DNA from: Sphingomonas sp. BK345
GTDB taxonomy: Bacteria > Pseudomonadota > Alphaproteobacteria > Sphingomonadales > Sphingomonadaceae
Assembly (NCBI RefSeq): GCF_014193845.1
Contig: NZ_JACHZX010000007.1
Span: 62,001 to 126,000, forward strand
Direction of reading: 5' to 3'
Length of the DNA stretch: 64,000 nucleotides
Made by a program: the position numbers and the translations under genes. The number at the start of each line of letters is the position of its first letter. The stretch's first letter is position 1. Under the pieces are notes generated by a model. That model was not told the origin of the DNA. It made no database searches and saw only the letters and a list, made by a program, of their open reading frames with translations. Shown piece by piece: positions 18,101 through 26,381 of this stretch.

Positions 18101-18424
18101 GACTGGAGCACCGACACGGTCAGCTTCACGGTGCAGGAGCGCTGGTTCAGCGCGGGCGTGTTCTCCAACGAGAACATCGTCTGCCAGACCAACTGCCCGA
18201 TCTCGACGGTCAACCACCCGACCTACGACTATAACCGCGTGCCGGGCGCGCTCTACGTCGATCTCGCGGCGTCGTACCGCTTCACGCGAGCGTTCCAGGC
18301 CTATGCCAAGGTCGACAACGTCTTCAACCGCGACGGCGAGACGGTGCCGGGCAACATCACCACGCCGACGCTGTACGACGTGGTCGGCCGCGCCTTCCGC
18401 CTCGGGCTGAGGGCGAACTTCTGA
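15176..18424 (+). CDS. TonB-dependent transducer/receptor with N-terminal STN domain
   Basis: A 1082-residue outer-membrane receptor. A signal peptide ends near AQPAIAQA, followed by an STN signalling domain (FDIPAQPAESAITALGRQAG, about residues 29-105) and a linker. The plug has VVVTGSRIVSSGF and YGSDAVGGVVNFVT, and the beta-barrel ends in FRLGLRANF with the terminal Phe needed for assembly. GAGGAG seven bases before ATG 15176 supports the start. It signals through the FecR and sigma genes just upstream. The next gene is a GH3 glycosidase, so an oligosaccharide or glycoside ligand is plausible, though sphingomonad receptors of this long class often lack known ligands. Confidence 0.92.
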   Translation: MGGMRRHLWLATGAAVVVAAQPAIAQAKQFDIPAQPAESAITALGRQAGVQIVAARSFSRGKRTNAVRGAMSVDTALTRLLEGTGLRAQRSGPQTYVVLGPVAAMFTPAQATARQVSASEPQVAPGVTTDQPADGATGSTTAANLPADGQAEEPARDVVVTGSRIVSSGFTAPTPTQVLSYEAITKNAQPNVFTTVAQLPALQGSTGATVGANGTSTGVQGLSTLSLRGLQPIRTLTLIDGQRVVGANVTGVADVSLFPQLLIERVDVVTGGASASYGSDAVGGVVNFVTNTRFTGFRANIMGGISTYGDDANWTVQAAAGKSLAGDRLHLIVSGEYSHEDGIRSAGFGVGNDPNGDGPNGRTWLVARGVQNRGITTDGLPQYLVRDHVQSTLFGRYGLINAGPLAGTAFDVNGNPVPFRYGTGCLPGSCIGGDLSGSVTNGNSFKSEITRLNSYGRIGFDVDPDNEIYATLNVARVDTSNTPNPGSAQDNLTIQCANPFVPAAIQSACAANGITSFRFGTVNPMFDFIDVNTRRHQYRGVVGAKGKVAAFGTDWRYDAYYEHGTGITDINVNNIPLMPRYRAAIQAVRGANGVITCADPVAVASGCSPLNVFGGQAPTDATRYYIEPQNGPYQHTRQTQDVASFSVSGEPVALPAGPLAVAFGAEFRHEFYRVTADPYGNGVLTGNGYSDDYPADPLLNPQGGNWYAGNYRNGSGGYDVLESYLELNAPLFDSESIGRANLNVAGRATNYSTSGTVYTWKVGGTWDTPLDGFRLRGVTSRDIRAPNLSELFAAPVTSNRTGTIDPFNGNRSITVLQTTTGNRALTPEIARNTEVGFVLSRASWLPGFSLSVDYFRIKIDDAISALDAQTQINLCYGGVQFTCGSFDLSNLDSAYVTVQPFNFASIFTDGLDIEASYTTKLDGIGLPGRLSLRGLATHTINFVQDTGLPGTIPRQLAGTNIEATAVPHWKVLASQDWSTDTVSFTVQERWFSAGVFSNENIVCQTNCPISTVNHPTYDYNRVPGALYVDLAASYRFTRAFQAYAKVDNVFNRDGETVPGNITTPTLYDVVGRAFRLGLRANF

Positions 18425-18437
18425 TGGCGCACTAGCA

Positions 18438-18571
18438 ATCCTCCCCGGAACGGGGAGGGGGACCGCCGGCGAAGCCGGTGGTGGAGGGGGCTCCCCACGC
18501 AGCACAGCGCCTGCGGAAGCCCCCCTCCACCAGCCTGCGGCTGGTCCCCCTCCCCGCGAGCGGGGAGGATC
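18438..18571. repeat. GC-rich palindromic intergenic repeat, copy 1
   Basis: A 134-bp element with complementary ends (ATCCTCCCCG and CGGGGAGGAT) and internal paired blocks such as GGGGGACCGCCGGC and its opposite. It fills the gap between the receptor and GH3 genes. It is closely similar to the element at 23205-23342 and related in design to those at 21236-21376 and 55720-55820. It may fold into a large cruciform or RNA stem and could end transcription. Confidence 0.85.
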
Positions 18572-18602
18572 TTTTTATCTCTCCGTGCCCCAGGAACACG
18601 CC

Positions 18603-21176
18603 ATGCTCCCCCTCCTGCTGATCGCGGCGCAGGCCGAGACCGCCGCGCCCGCGATCGAGCGCGCGATCGCGGCGATGTCGCTGGAGGAGAAGGCCGCGCA
18701 GCTCGGCAATGCCGCGCCGGCGCTGCCCGCGGCCGAGTTGCCCGCCTATGATTATTGGAGCGAGGGGCTCCACGGCCTCGCGCGCAACGGCGTCGCCACC
18801 GTCTTCCCCCAGGCGATCGGGCTGGCGGCGAGCTGGGACGTCGATCTGCTGCGCCGCGTCGGCGACGTCGTCTCGACCGAGGCGCGCGCCAAGTACAATG
18901 CGCTGCCCCGCGGCGCGGCGCGGCCGCGCTTCGCCGGGCTCCATCTGTGGTCGCCCAATATCAACATCTTCCGCGACCCGCGCTGGGGCCGGGGGCAGGA
19001 GACCTACGGCGAGGATCCGTATCTCACCGGCACGCTCGGCGTCGCCTTCGTCCGGGGCGTGCAGGGACCCGATCCCGCGTCCCCCAAGGTGATCGCGACG
19101 CCCAAGCATCTCGCGGTCCATTCCGGCCCCGAGGCGGGACGCAACGCCTTCGATGTCGACGTCTCGCCGCGCGACATGGCGGAGACGTACACGCCCGCCT
19201 TCCGCCTCGCGCTGACCGAGGGCGGCGCGCTGTCGACGATGTGCGCCTATAACGCGCTCCACGGCGTACCGGCCTGCGCCTCGGCGGCGCTGCTCAACGA
19301 GCGCGTGCGCGCGCGCTGGCGCTTCGGCGGCATGATCGTCTCCGACTGCGACGCGGTCGGCTATATCGAGAGCTTCCACAATTACCGGCTCGACCTGCCC
19401 TCCGCCGCCGCGGCGGCGCTGCGCGCGGGCACCGATCTCGACTGCGGGCCGAGCTACGACGCGCTGCCCGCGGCGGTGCGGCAGGGCCTGGTCACCGAGG
19501 CCGAGCTCGACACCGCGCTGCGCCGCGTGCTCGGCTCGCGCGCCGCGCTCGGCATCGCCTTCGGGCGGCGCAGCCGGTGGGACCGCATCCGCCCCGACCA
19601 GGTCGACACACCGGCGCACCGCGCGCTGGCGCTGGAGGCGGCGGAGAAGTCGCTGGTGCTGCTGACGAACAAGGACCGGCTGCCGCTCGCGCCCGGCACG
19701 CGGCTGGCGGTGATCGGCGCCAACGCCGACTCGCTCGACGTGCTCGAGGCCAATTACCACGGCACCGCCGCGGCGCCGGTCACCCCGCTCGAGGGCATCC
19801 GCGCGCGCTTCGGCGCCGCGCGCGTCCGCTACGCGCAGGGCAGCGTGCTCGCCGAGGGCGTCGCGGTGCCGGTGCCCGAGACCGCGCTCTCCGCCGACGG
19901 CCGGCCGGGCCTGCGCGGCGAGTATTTCCGCGGCGCGATCGCGGCTGGTCGCCCGCTGCTGACGCGCCAGGACCGCGTCATCGACTTCGACTGGGACCGC
20001 GCGCCGCCCGCGCGCGGGCTCGAGGACCGCCGCTACGCGGTGCGCTGGACCGGGCAGCTGACCCCGCCCGCGCCCGGCAGCTACACGCTGCGGCTCGAGG
20101 TGCCGCGCTGCTTCGACTGCGACGGCCACGACCCGGTGCGGTTGTGGGTCGACGGCAAGCCCGTCATCGCCGATCGCGGCAGCGACGAGGGGGTAGAGGC
20201 GAGCGTCACCTTCGCCGACGCGCGCCCGCGCGCGCTGCGCGTCGAGCTCGACCATGTCAGCGCCGACGGCGGGATCGGGCTGCGCTGGGTCGCGCCCGCC
20301 GCGGCGCAGCTGGCCGAGGCGGTGGCCGCGGCGCGCGACGCCGACGTGGTGGTCGCCTTCGCCGGCCTGTCGCCGACGCTCGAGGGCGAGGCGCTGCGGC
20401 TCGACGTGCCCGGCTTCGTCGGCGGCGATCGCACCAAGATCGAGCTGCCCGAGCCGCAGCGCGCGCTGCTCGCCGCGCTGGCCGCAACGGGCAAGCCGCT
20501 GGTGGTGGTGCAGATGACCGGCGCCGCCATCGCCGATCCCTGGACCAAGGCGACGGCCGACGCCGCGGTCGCGGCCTGGTACCCCGGCCAAGCCGGCGGC
20601 ACCGCGATCGCGCGGCTGCTCGCGGGCGACATCGGGCCGAGCGGGCGGCTGCCGGTGACCTTCTACGCCGCCACGCGCGATATGCCGGCGTACATCGACT
20701 ATAGCATGAAGAACCGGACCTACCGCTTCTTCACCGGCACGCCCTTGTACCCGTTCGGCCATGGGCTGAGCTACACGCGCTTCGCTTATGCCGCCGCCTC
20801 GCCCGCGGCGGTGACGGTCGCGGCGGGGGACGGGCTCGGCGTCGCGGTGCGCGTGACCAACACCGGCGCGCGCGCCGGCGACGCGGTGGTGCAGGCCTAT
20901 CTCGCCCCGGTGGCACCGCAGCCGCAGGGGCGGACCGTGCCGGTGCTGCAGCGCCAGCTCGTCGGCTTCGCGCGCGCGTCGCTCGCGCCGGGGGAGACGC
21001 GCGCGGTGCGGCTGACGATCGACCCGCGCTCGCTCAGCCTGGTGGCGCGCGACGGCACGCGCGCGATCGTGCCCGGCGCCTACCGGCTGTTCGTGGGCGG
21101 CGGCCAGCCCGGCGACGCCGACGGCGCCTGGACCGAGCTGACGATCACGGGCGAGCGCACCGTCCTGCCGGAGTGA
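18603..21176 (+). CDS. Glycoside hydrolase family 3 enzyme with PA14 insert
   Basis: An 857-residue secreted or periplasmic exo-glycosidase. After a short hydrophobic N-terminus (LPLLLIAAQAETAAP) comes the GH3 barrel with KHLAVHSGPE and MIVSDCDAVGYI; D248 in SDCDAV is the expected nucleophile, and this sequence type is frequent in xylosidases and beta-glucosidases. The second alpha/beta domain is interrupted by a PA14 domain (about 440-560), and a fibronectin-III-like domain closes the protein (YPFGHGLSYTRF). ATG 18603 is preferred over the GTG at 18585 as it begins the signal-like stretch. It may feed the receptor upstream. Confidence 0.9.
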   Translation: MLPLLLIAAQAETAAPAIERAIAAMSLEEKAAQLGNAAPALPAAELPAYDYWSEGLHGLARNGVATVFPQAIGLAASWDVDLLRRVGDVVSTEARAKYNALPRGAARPRFAGLHLWSPNINIFRDPRWGRGQETYGEDPYLTGTLGVAFVRGVQGPDPASPKVIATPKHLAVHSGPEAGRNAFDVDVSPRDMAETYTPAFRLALTEGGALSTMCAYNALHGVPACASAALLNERVRARWRFGGMIVSDCDAVGYIESFHNYRLDLPSAAAAALRAGTDLDCGPSYDALPAAVRQGLVTEAELDTALRRVLGSRAALGIAFGRRSRWDRIRPDQVDTPAHRALALEAAEKSLVLLTNKDRLPLAPGTRLAVIGANADSLDVLEANYHGTAAAPVTPLEGIRARFGAARVRYAQGSVLAEGVAVPVPETALSADGRPGLRGEYFRGAIAAGRPLLTRQDRVIDFDWDRAPPARGLEDRRYAVRWTGQLTPPAPGSYTLRLEVPRCFDCDGHDPVRLWVDGKPVIADRGSDEGVEASVTFADARPRALRVELDHVSADGGIGLRWVAPAAAQLAEAVAAARDADVVVAFAGLSPTLEGEALRLDVPGFVGGDRTKIELPEPQRALLAALAATGKPLVVVQMTGAAIADPWTKATADAAVAAWYPGQAGGTAIARLLAGDIGPSGRLPVTFYAATRDMPAYIDYSMKNRTYRFFTGTPLYPFGHGLSYTRFAYAAASPAAVTVAAGDGLGVAVRVTNTGARAGDAVVQAYLAPVAPQPQGRTVPVLQRQLVGFARASLAPGETRAVRLTIDPRSLSLVARDGTRAIVPGAYRLFVGGGQPGDADGAWTELTITGERTVLPE

Positions 21177-21235
21177 GCTTGCGTCGCCTCGTGCTGCTGC
21201 GAAAGGAGGAGCTTAGGCGCAGTTGACGTTCAGCC

Positions 21236-21376
21236 GATCCTCCCCTGCAAGGGGAGGTGGCAGCGCGTCAGCGCTGACGGAGGGGTGACCCGGCCGGCGA
21301 TCATCGCTCGGCTCACCAGCGGCGACACCCCTCCGTCAGGCCTGCGGCCTGCCACCTCCCCTTCCAGGGGAGGATC
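21236..21376. repeat. GC-rich palindromic intergenic repeat, copy 2 (variant)
   Basis: A 141-bp palindromic element between convergent genes. Its ends pair (GATCCTCCCCT and AGGGGAGGATC), and inner arms pair (GGTGGCAGcG, CGCTGACGGAGGGGTG and complements). Same layout as copies 1 and 3 but a different sequence subfamily. Lying between the convergent GH3 and GntP genes it could act as a bidirectional terminator. Confidence 0.8.
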
Positions 21377-21445
21377 TAAAGAGGCTCTCGTATCTCAATC
21401 ACGCTTAGGGCTGCAGGGGTCAGGCTCCGTAAGTTTAAGCGGTGC

Positions 21446-22780
21446 TCACACCAGCGCGGACAGCCCGAGCGTCAGCACCAGCGCCACGACCGAGATCAGC
21501 GTCTCGCACACCGTCCAGCTGCGGATCGTGTCGGCGACGCTGAGGCCGAAATATTCCTTCACCAGCCAGAAGCCGCCGTCGTTGACATGGCTCAGCACCA
21601 CCGATCCCGCGCCGGTGGCGAGCACGAGCAGCTCGGGTCGCACCCCCGGGTTGGCGGCGGCGAGCGGCGCGACGATCCCCGCCGCGGTCGCCATCGCCAC
21701 CGTCGCCGAGCCGGTCGCGACGCGCATCAGCGCCGCGATCAGCCAGGCGAGCAGCACCACCGGGACGTGCAGCTGCGCCGCGAGCGCGACGATCGCGCCC
21801 GACGCGCCGCTGTCGGTCAGCACGCGGCCGAATCCCGCGCCGACGCCAACCACCAGCGTGATCATCGCGGTCGGCGCGAGGCACTCGTTGGTGTAGCGCT
21901 GCAACGTCGCCGCGCTTAGCCCGCGCGCCAGACCGAGCGTCCAATAGCTCACCAGCACCGCGGCGAGCAGCGCCACCACGGGCGTGCCGAGGAAGCGCAG
22001 CGCCTGGTCGAGCGGCGTGCCCGGCGCGGCGAGCGACGGCGCGAGGCTGCCGAGCAGCATCAGCGCGACCGGCAGCAGCAGCGTCGCCACTGTCACGCCG
22101 AAGCCGGGCAGCGCGCGCTCGGGCACGTCCTCCGCCACGGGCGGGGGCGGCACCGCGGGGGCGAGCCGCGGCACCACCCAGCGCGCGTAGAGCGGCCCCG
22201 CGACCGCGGCGGTGGGCACGCCGACGATCAGCGCGAACAGCACCGTCAGCCCGACGTCGGCGCCATAGGCCTGGGTCGCGAGCATCGCGGCGGGGTGCGG
22301 CGGCACCATCGCGTGCACCACCGACAGCCCGGCCGCCATCGGCAGCCCGAGCCGCAGCGGGTGCTGGCGCAGCCTTCCCGCGACCGCGAAGACGATCGGC
22401 ACGAGCAGCACGAAGCCGACCTCGAAGAAGACCGGCAGGCCGACGATCAGCGCCACCGTCATCGCCGCCCAGTCGGCGCGGCGCGCGCCGAACAGGCCGA
22501 TGACGGTCCGCGCGACGCGGTCGGCGCCGCCCGACTCGACCATCATCTTGCCGAGGATCGTGCCAAGCCCGACCACCAGCGCGATATGCCCGAGCGCGCT
22601 ACCGACCCCGGCTTCGAACCCCTTGACGATGTCGGCCGGCGCGATCCCCGCGACCAGCGCGAGCGCGAGCGACACCAAGGTCAGCGCGACGAAGGGGCTG
22701 AGCCGCGCGCGCACGATCAGCAGGATCAGCAGCGCGACCGCGCCAGCGGCCTCCAGCAGCAGCAGCGTGCCGCCGCTCAC
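21446..22780 (-). CDS. GntP-family permease
   Basis: A 444-residue membrane protein with 12 or more helices and the GntP signatures GLGTILGKMMVESGGADR and VVHAMVPPHPAAMLA. The family carries gluconate and related acids, and some members carry D-serine. Its GTG start abuts the stop of the RidA gene, and a D-aminoacylase and a DSD1-type enzyme follow upstream, so a D-amino acid or N-acyl-D-amino acid is the more likely substrate here, by inference from context. Confidence 0.88.
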   Translation of the reverse strand: MSGGTLLLLEAAGAVALLILLIVRARLSPFVALTLVSLALALVAGIAPADIVKGFEAGVGSALGHIALVVGLGTILGKMMVESGGADRVARTVIGLFGARRADWAAMTVALIVGLPVFFEVGFVLLVPIVFAVAGRLRQHPLRLGLPMAAGLSVVHAMVPPHPAAMLATQAYGADVGLTVLFALIVGVPTAAVAGPLYARWVVPRLAPAVPPPPVAEDVPERALPGFGVTVATLLLPVALMLLGSLAPSLAAPGTPLDQALRFLGTPVVALLAAVLVSYWTLGLARGLSAATLQRYTNECLAPTAMITLVVGVGAGFGRVLTDSGASGAIVALAAQLHVPVVLLAWLIAALMRVATGSATVAMATAAGIVAPLAAANPGVRPELLVLATGAGSVVLSHVNDGGFWLVKEYFGLSVADTIRSWTVCETLISVVALVLTLGLSALV

Positions 22781-23173
22781 TCAGGGCTGCTTCCAGGCGA
22801 CGCAGTCGACCTCGACCTTGCAGTCGACCACCATCTGCGAGACGACGCAGGCGCGCGCCGGCGGGTGCGCGCCAAAATATTCCTTGAAGATGCGGTTGAA
22901 CGACATGAAGTCGCGCGCGTCGTCGAGCCACACGCCGCAGCGCACGACATGCTCCGGGCCGTAGCCGGCTTCTTCGAGGATCTTGAGCACGTTGCGGATC
23001 GCCTGGTGGGTCTGCGGTATGATGCCGCCGTCGATCACCTCGCCGTCGACCATGGGCACTTGGCCCGAGACGTAGAGCCAGCCGTCGGCCTGGACCGCGC
23101 GCGCGAACGGCAGGTGCTGCCCGCCGGTGCCGCTGCCGCCCTCGACGCCGTAGCGCTTGATGCCGTCACTCAT
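22781..23173 (-). CDS. RidA-family enamine/imine deaminase
   Basis: A 130-residue member of the RidA/YjgF family: GGQHLPFARAVQADGWLYVS, QTHQAIRNVLKILEEAGYG and ARACVVSQMVVDCKVEVDCV are conserved blocks. RidA proteins hydrolyse reactive enamines made by PLP enzymes, which suits a locus that includes a DSD1-type dehydratase or aldolase. ATG at 23171-23173; the stop abuts the GTG of the permease gene, so the two are co-transcribed. Confidence 0.93.
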   Translation of the reverse strand: MSDGIKRYGVEGGSGTGGQHLPFARAVQADGWLYVSGQVPMVDGEVIDGGIIPQTHQAIRNVLKILEEAGYGPEHVVRCGVWLDDARDFMSFNRIFKEYFGAHPPARACVVSQMVVDCKVEVDCVAWKQP

Positions 23174-23204
23174 CGATGATGTCCTTCGTTGTTTGATCAC
23201 TAGA

Positions 23205-23342
23205 GATCCTCCCCGGCACGGGGAGGGGGACCGCCGCGCGCTAGCGCGGTGGTGGAGGGGGCTCTCCCCGCAGCCCAGCGCCTGCGGAAGCCCCCCTCCA
23301 CCATGCTGCGCATGGTCCCCCTCCCCGCGAGCGGGGAGGATC
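23205..23342. repeat. GC-rich palindromic intergenic repeat, copy 3
   Basis: A 138-bp palindromic element between the D-aminoacylase and RidA genes, very similar to copy 1 (shared blocks GGGGGACCGCCG, GTGGAGGGGGCT, CGCCTGCGGAAGCCCCCCTC). The hairpin lies inside a run of same-strand genes, so it may reduce expression of RidA and GntP relative to the deacylase. Confidence 0.85.
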
Positions 23343-23360
23343 TGTTCTGCCCTGCCGCCA

Positions 23361-24803
23361 CTACCGCGCCGCGCCCGGGCGCCGCAGCAGCCGCCCTCCG
23401 CGCGCGCCGGTGACGCCGCCGCGATCGAGCGTGGCGACGCCGTTGACCCACACGCCCAGCACCCCCTCGGCGGCGCGCACCGGATCGTCGTAGCCGGCGC
23501 GATCGAGCACGCGCGCGGGATCGAACAGCACCAGGTCGGCGGCGAGCCCGGCGCGGACATAGCCGCGGTCGCGCAGGCCGAGCCGGTCGGCGGTGAGCCC
23601 GGTCATCTTGCGGATCGCCTCGGGCAGTGCCAGCAGCCCGCGCTCGCGCACATAATGCGCCAGCACGCGCGGGAAGCTGCCCCACAGCCGCGGGTGCGGG
23701 CGCGGGTCGCACGGCAGCCCGTCCGAGCCGATCATGGTGAGCGGGTGCGCCAGGATGCGGTCGACGTCGCTCTCCGCCATGCAGTGATAGACCGCGCCGG
23801 CAGGCTGTAGCCGCTGCGCCGCGTCGCGCAGATTGCAGCCCCAGTCGGCGGCAATATCGGCGAGCATCCGGCCGGCCTGGTCGGGTGCCGGCTCCGACCA
23901 GGTGATCAGGATCGGCGTCTCGGGCACCACCTGCTTCAGGTCGAGCGTCGAGGAGCTCGCGGTATAGGGATAACAGTCGCAGCCGGTCGGGTGCGTCGCC
24001 GCGGCCGCCTCGAGCCGCGCCAGGATCTCGCCGCTGCGGCCATACTGGCTCGCCCCGGCGCATTTCAGGTGCGACACCACCAGCGGCGCGGCGGCGTGGC
24101 GCGCGATCGCCACCGCCTCGTCGATCGCGGGCAGGATCGCGGCGCCCTCGCTGCGCAGGTGCGTGGCGTAGAGCGCGCCGGTGTCGCGCAGCGCCGCGGC
24201 CACCGCCATCACTTCCTCGGTCGAGGCGTGCGCGGCATTGGCATAGGCGAGCCCGGTCGAGAGGCCGAAGGCGCCGGCGTCGAGCGCGGCGGCGAGGTCG
24301 GCACGCATCGCGGCGCGCTCGTCCTCGGCGGCGTCGCGGTCGAGCCGGTCGAGGTGGCGTGCGCGCAGCGCGGTGTGGCCGACCAGCGCGACCACGTTGG
24401 TCGCGGGCATCGCCGCGTCGACCGCGGCGGCATAAGCGGCGAAGTCGGCGTAGGCGAAGTCGCCGGGCGCGCCGAGCAGCACCATCGGGTCGGGCAGCGC
24501 GTCGCCCGCGCGGCCCGCGCCCGCGCTGATCCCGCAATTGCCGACGACCACGGTGGTGACGCCCTGCGTGATCTTGGGCGTCATCGCCGGCGCGGTGATC
24601 GCGACCAGGTCGTCGTGCGTGTGCGCGTCGATGAAGCCGGGGGCGAGCGCGAGCCCGCGCGCGTCGATCGCCTCCTCGGGCGGGGTGTCCGAGGCGGGAG
24701 CGACCGCGGCGATGACGCCGTCGCGCACGGTCACGTCGGCGCGGTAGCCAGCGGCGCCCGAGCCGTCGTACAGCTCGGCGCCGGCGATGATCGTCTCGGT
24801 CAT
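23361..24803 (-). CDS. N-acyl-D-amino-acid deacylase (D-aminoacylase family)
   Basis: A 480-residue amidohydrolase. The N-terminal sandwich (AELYDGSGAAGYRADVTVRD) leads to the metal motif GFIDAHTHDD. VVVGNCGISAG, HLRSEG, VSHLKCAGASQYGRS and MIGSDGLPCDPRPHPR are typical of D-aminoacylases, which free D-amino acids from N-acyl forms. No signal peptide is seen, so it is probably cytoplasmic and supplied by the GntP permease. Divergent from the DSD1-type gene over 84 bp. Confidence 0.92.
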   Translation of the reverse strand: MTETIIAGAELYDGSGAAGYRADVTVRDGVIAAVAPASDTPPEEAIDARGLALAPGFIDAHTHDDLVAITAPAMTPKITQGVTTVVVGNCGISAGAGRAGDALPDPMVLLGAPGDFAYADFAAYAAAVDAAMPATNVVALVGHTALRARHLDRLDRDAAEDERAAMRADLAAALDAGAFGLSTGLAYANAAHASTEEVMAVAAALRDTGALYATHLRSEGAAILPAIDEAVAIARHAAAPLVVSHLKCAGASQYGRSGEILARLEAAAATHPTGCDCYPYTASSSTLDLKQVVPETPILITWSEPAPDQAGRMLADIAADWGCNLRDAAQRLQPAGAVYHCMAESDVDRILAHPLTMIGSDGLPCDPRPHPRLWGSFPRVLAHYVRERGLLALPEAIRKMTGLTADRLGLRDRGYVRAGLAADLVLFDPARVLDRAGYDDPVRAAEGVLGVWVNGVATLDRGGVTGARGGRLLRRPGAAR

Positions 24804-24887
24804 GGCTCCTCCCCGTCGCGATGCCGTCGCCAGTGTCTCCTGCCGTGAGATTAATGTAAACAATTTTAGGTATCTGGGAGACACAAG
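24804..24887. promoter_or_regulatory. Divergent promoter region of the D-amino-acid genes
   Basis: This 84-bp gap is notably AT-rich in its centre (TGTAAACAATTTTAGG, about 24856-24870) and serves two divergent genes. A GGGAG seven bases before the GTG at 24888 supports that start. No operator could be defined. Confidence 0.5.
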
Positions 24888-26111
24888 GTGGACGAGCTGA
24901 ACAAAGGGGTCGGGCAGGGCGGCAGCGGGTGGGACCTGCTGGCGGGCGACGTGCCGCTCCCCGCCGCGGTGCTGAGCGGCCCCGACATGGCGCACAATCT
25001 CGCCTGGATGCGCGCCTTCATCGATTCCTACGGCCTCGCGCTGGCGCCGCACGGCAAGACCACCATGGCGCCCGCGCTGTTCCGCCGCCAGCTCGACGCC
25101 GGCGCCTGGGCGATCACGGTCGCGACCAGCCAGCAGGCGCGCGTCGCCGCGGCGCACGGGGTCGAGCGCGTGCTGATCGCCAACCAGGTGGTCGGCGCGG
25201 CCAATGTCGCCGCGGTCGCCGAGCTGGCGGCGCGCCCCGGGCTCGACCTGCTCTGCCTGGTCGACAGCCCCGCCGGGGTGGCGCAGCTCGGCGCGGCGTG
25301 CCGCGCGCGCGGCGCCACGCTCGACGTGCTGATCGAGCTCGCCCCCGAGCGCGACCAGGAGGGGCTGCGCTGCGGCGTGCGCGACGCGGCGCAGCTCGAC
25401 GCGGTGCTCGCCGCGCTGGCGGACTGGCGTGGCGCGCTGCGGCTGGCGGGGATCGAGTTCTACGAGGGCGTGCTCGCCGACGAGGCGTCGGTGCGGCGCT
25501 TCGTCCGCCGCGCGGTGGCGACGGTCGAGCGGCTGGTGGCTCAGGGCGCGGTCGAGCGGATTCCGGCGATCCTGACGGGGGCGGGCTCGGCCTGGTACGA
25601 CGTGGTCGCGGAGGAGAGCGCCGCGGTGGCGCGCGCCGGCGCGGTGCAGGTGGTGCTGCGCCCGGGCTGCTACATCAGCCACGACGACGGACTGTACCGC
25701 GTCGCGCAGGAGCAGATCCTGCGCCGCAATCCCGTCGCGCCGGGGCTGGGCGAGCCGCTGCGGCCGGCGCTGCGGGTGTGGGCGGCGGTGCAGTCGATCC
25801 CCGATCCGGCGCGCGCGGTGGTGGCGATGGGCAAGCGCGACGTCGCCTTCGACGCCGGCCTGCCGCGCCCGGCGATGCACTACCGACCGGGGCCGAACGC
25901 ACGTCCCGGCGAGGCGCCGGCGCATTGGGCCGTGACGGGCCTCATGGACCAGCACGCCTATCTGGCAATCGCCCCGGGCGACGATCTCGCGGTGGGCGAC
26001 GTGATCGCCTTCGACATCTCGCACCCGTGCCTCACCTTCGACAAATGGCGGCGGATCCTGGTGGCCGACGCGGAGCACCGCGTCACCGAGGTGATCGAGA
26101 CGTTCTTCTGA
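24888..26111 (+). CDS. DSD1-type PLP enzyme (D-serine dehydratase/D-threonine aldolase-like)
   Basis: A 407-residue fold-type III PLP enzyme with an alanine-racemase-like barrel. K57 in LAPHGKTTMAP is the expected PLP lysine. The C-terminal domain ends with DISHPCLTFDKW, where the His-x-Cys pair is the zinc-binding motif of eukaryote-like D-serine dehydratases and D-threonine aldolases. With the D-aminoacylase, RidA and permease it completes a D-amino-acid degradation route (uptake, deacylation, elimination, imine clearance). The exact substrate cannot be told from sequence. Confidence 0.9.
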   Translation: MDELNKGVGQGGSGWDLLAGDVPLPAAVLSGPDMAHNLAWMRAFIDSYGLALAPHGKTTMAPALFRRQLDAGAWAITVATSQQARVAAAHGVERVLIANQVVGAANVAAVAELAARPGLDLLCLVDSPAGVAQLGAACRARGATLDVLIELAPERDQEGLRCGVRDAAQLDAVLAALADWRGALRLAGIEFYEGVLADEASVRRFVRRAVATVERLVAQGAVERIPAILTGAGSAWYDVVAEESAAVARAGAVQVVLRPGCYISHDDGLYRVAQEQILRRNPVAPGLGEPLRPALRVWAAVQSIPDPARAVVAMGKRDVAFDAGLPRPAMHYRPGPNARPGEAPAHWAVTGLMDQHAYLAIAPGDDLAVGDVIAFDISHPCLTFDKWRRILVADAEHRVTEVIETFF

Positions 26112-26274
26112 GCGGTGGCGGGGGTCGTTCGGGTGCGCGTTCGACGACCTTCGTGCGCTTCGTCGTGTCGCGACGCGTGTCGCGATAAATGCGGCCGAGC
26201 GCCATGGCGCTGGTGGGATGAGCGACGCTCTTCTTCTTTACATAAGATGTATTATCGACGTTCGATGATGTAAG

Positions 26275-26318
26275 CGCTAAGTACAAATGGCACCAGCCCG
26301 CTAGATAGAAATGGCACC
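26275..26318. repeat. Left end of ISNCY-type element: two tandem 20-bp repeats
   Basis: CGCTAAGTACAAATGGCACC (26275-26294) and CGCTAGATAGAAATGGCACC (26299-26318) are tandem repeats 24 bp apart. Their reverse complements occur in the same tandem layout at 38000-38044. This is the expected structure of the terminal region of this IS group. From 26112 to 26274 nothing else is recognisable; a small GGCACCnTGCGGTGCC hairpin follows the second repeat. Confidence 0.8.
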
Positions 26319-26381
26319 CTGCGGTGCCATCGGCGGGTCGCCGGTGTTATAGCCGTTCTCGGCAACGAGGACGCGCATTGT

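Noticed and set aside
14924..18505. Long minus-strand frame of nearly 1200 codons opposite the TonB receptor
   Set aside because: GC-rich codon bias on the coding strand creates long shadow frames; composition is low-complexity Arg/Ala/Val with no domain.
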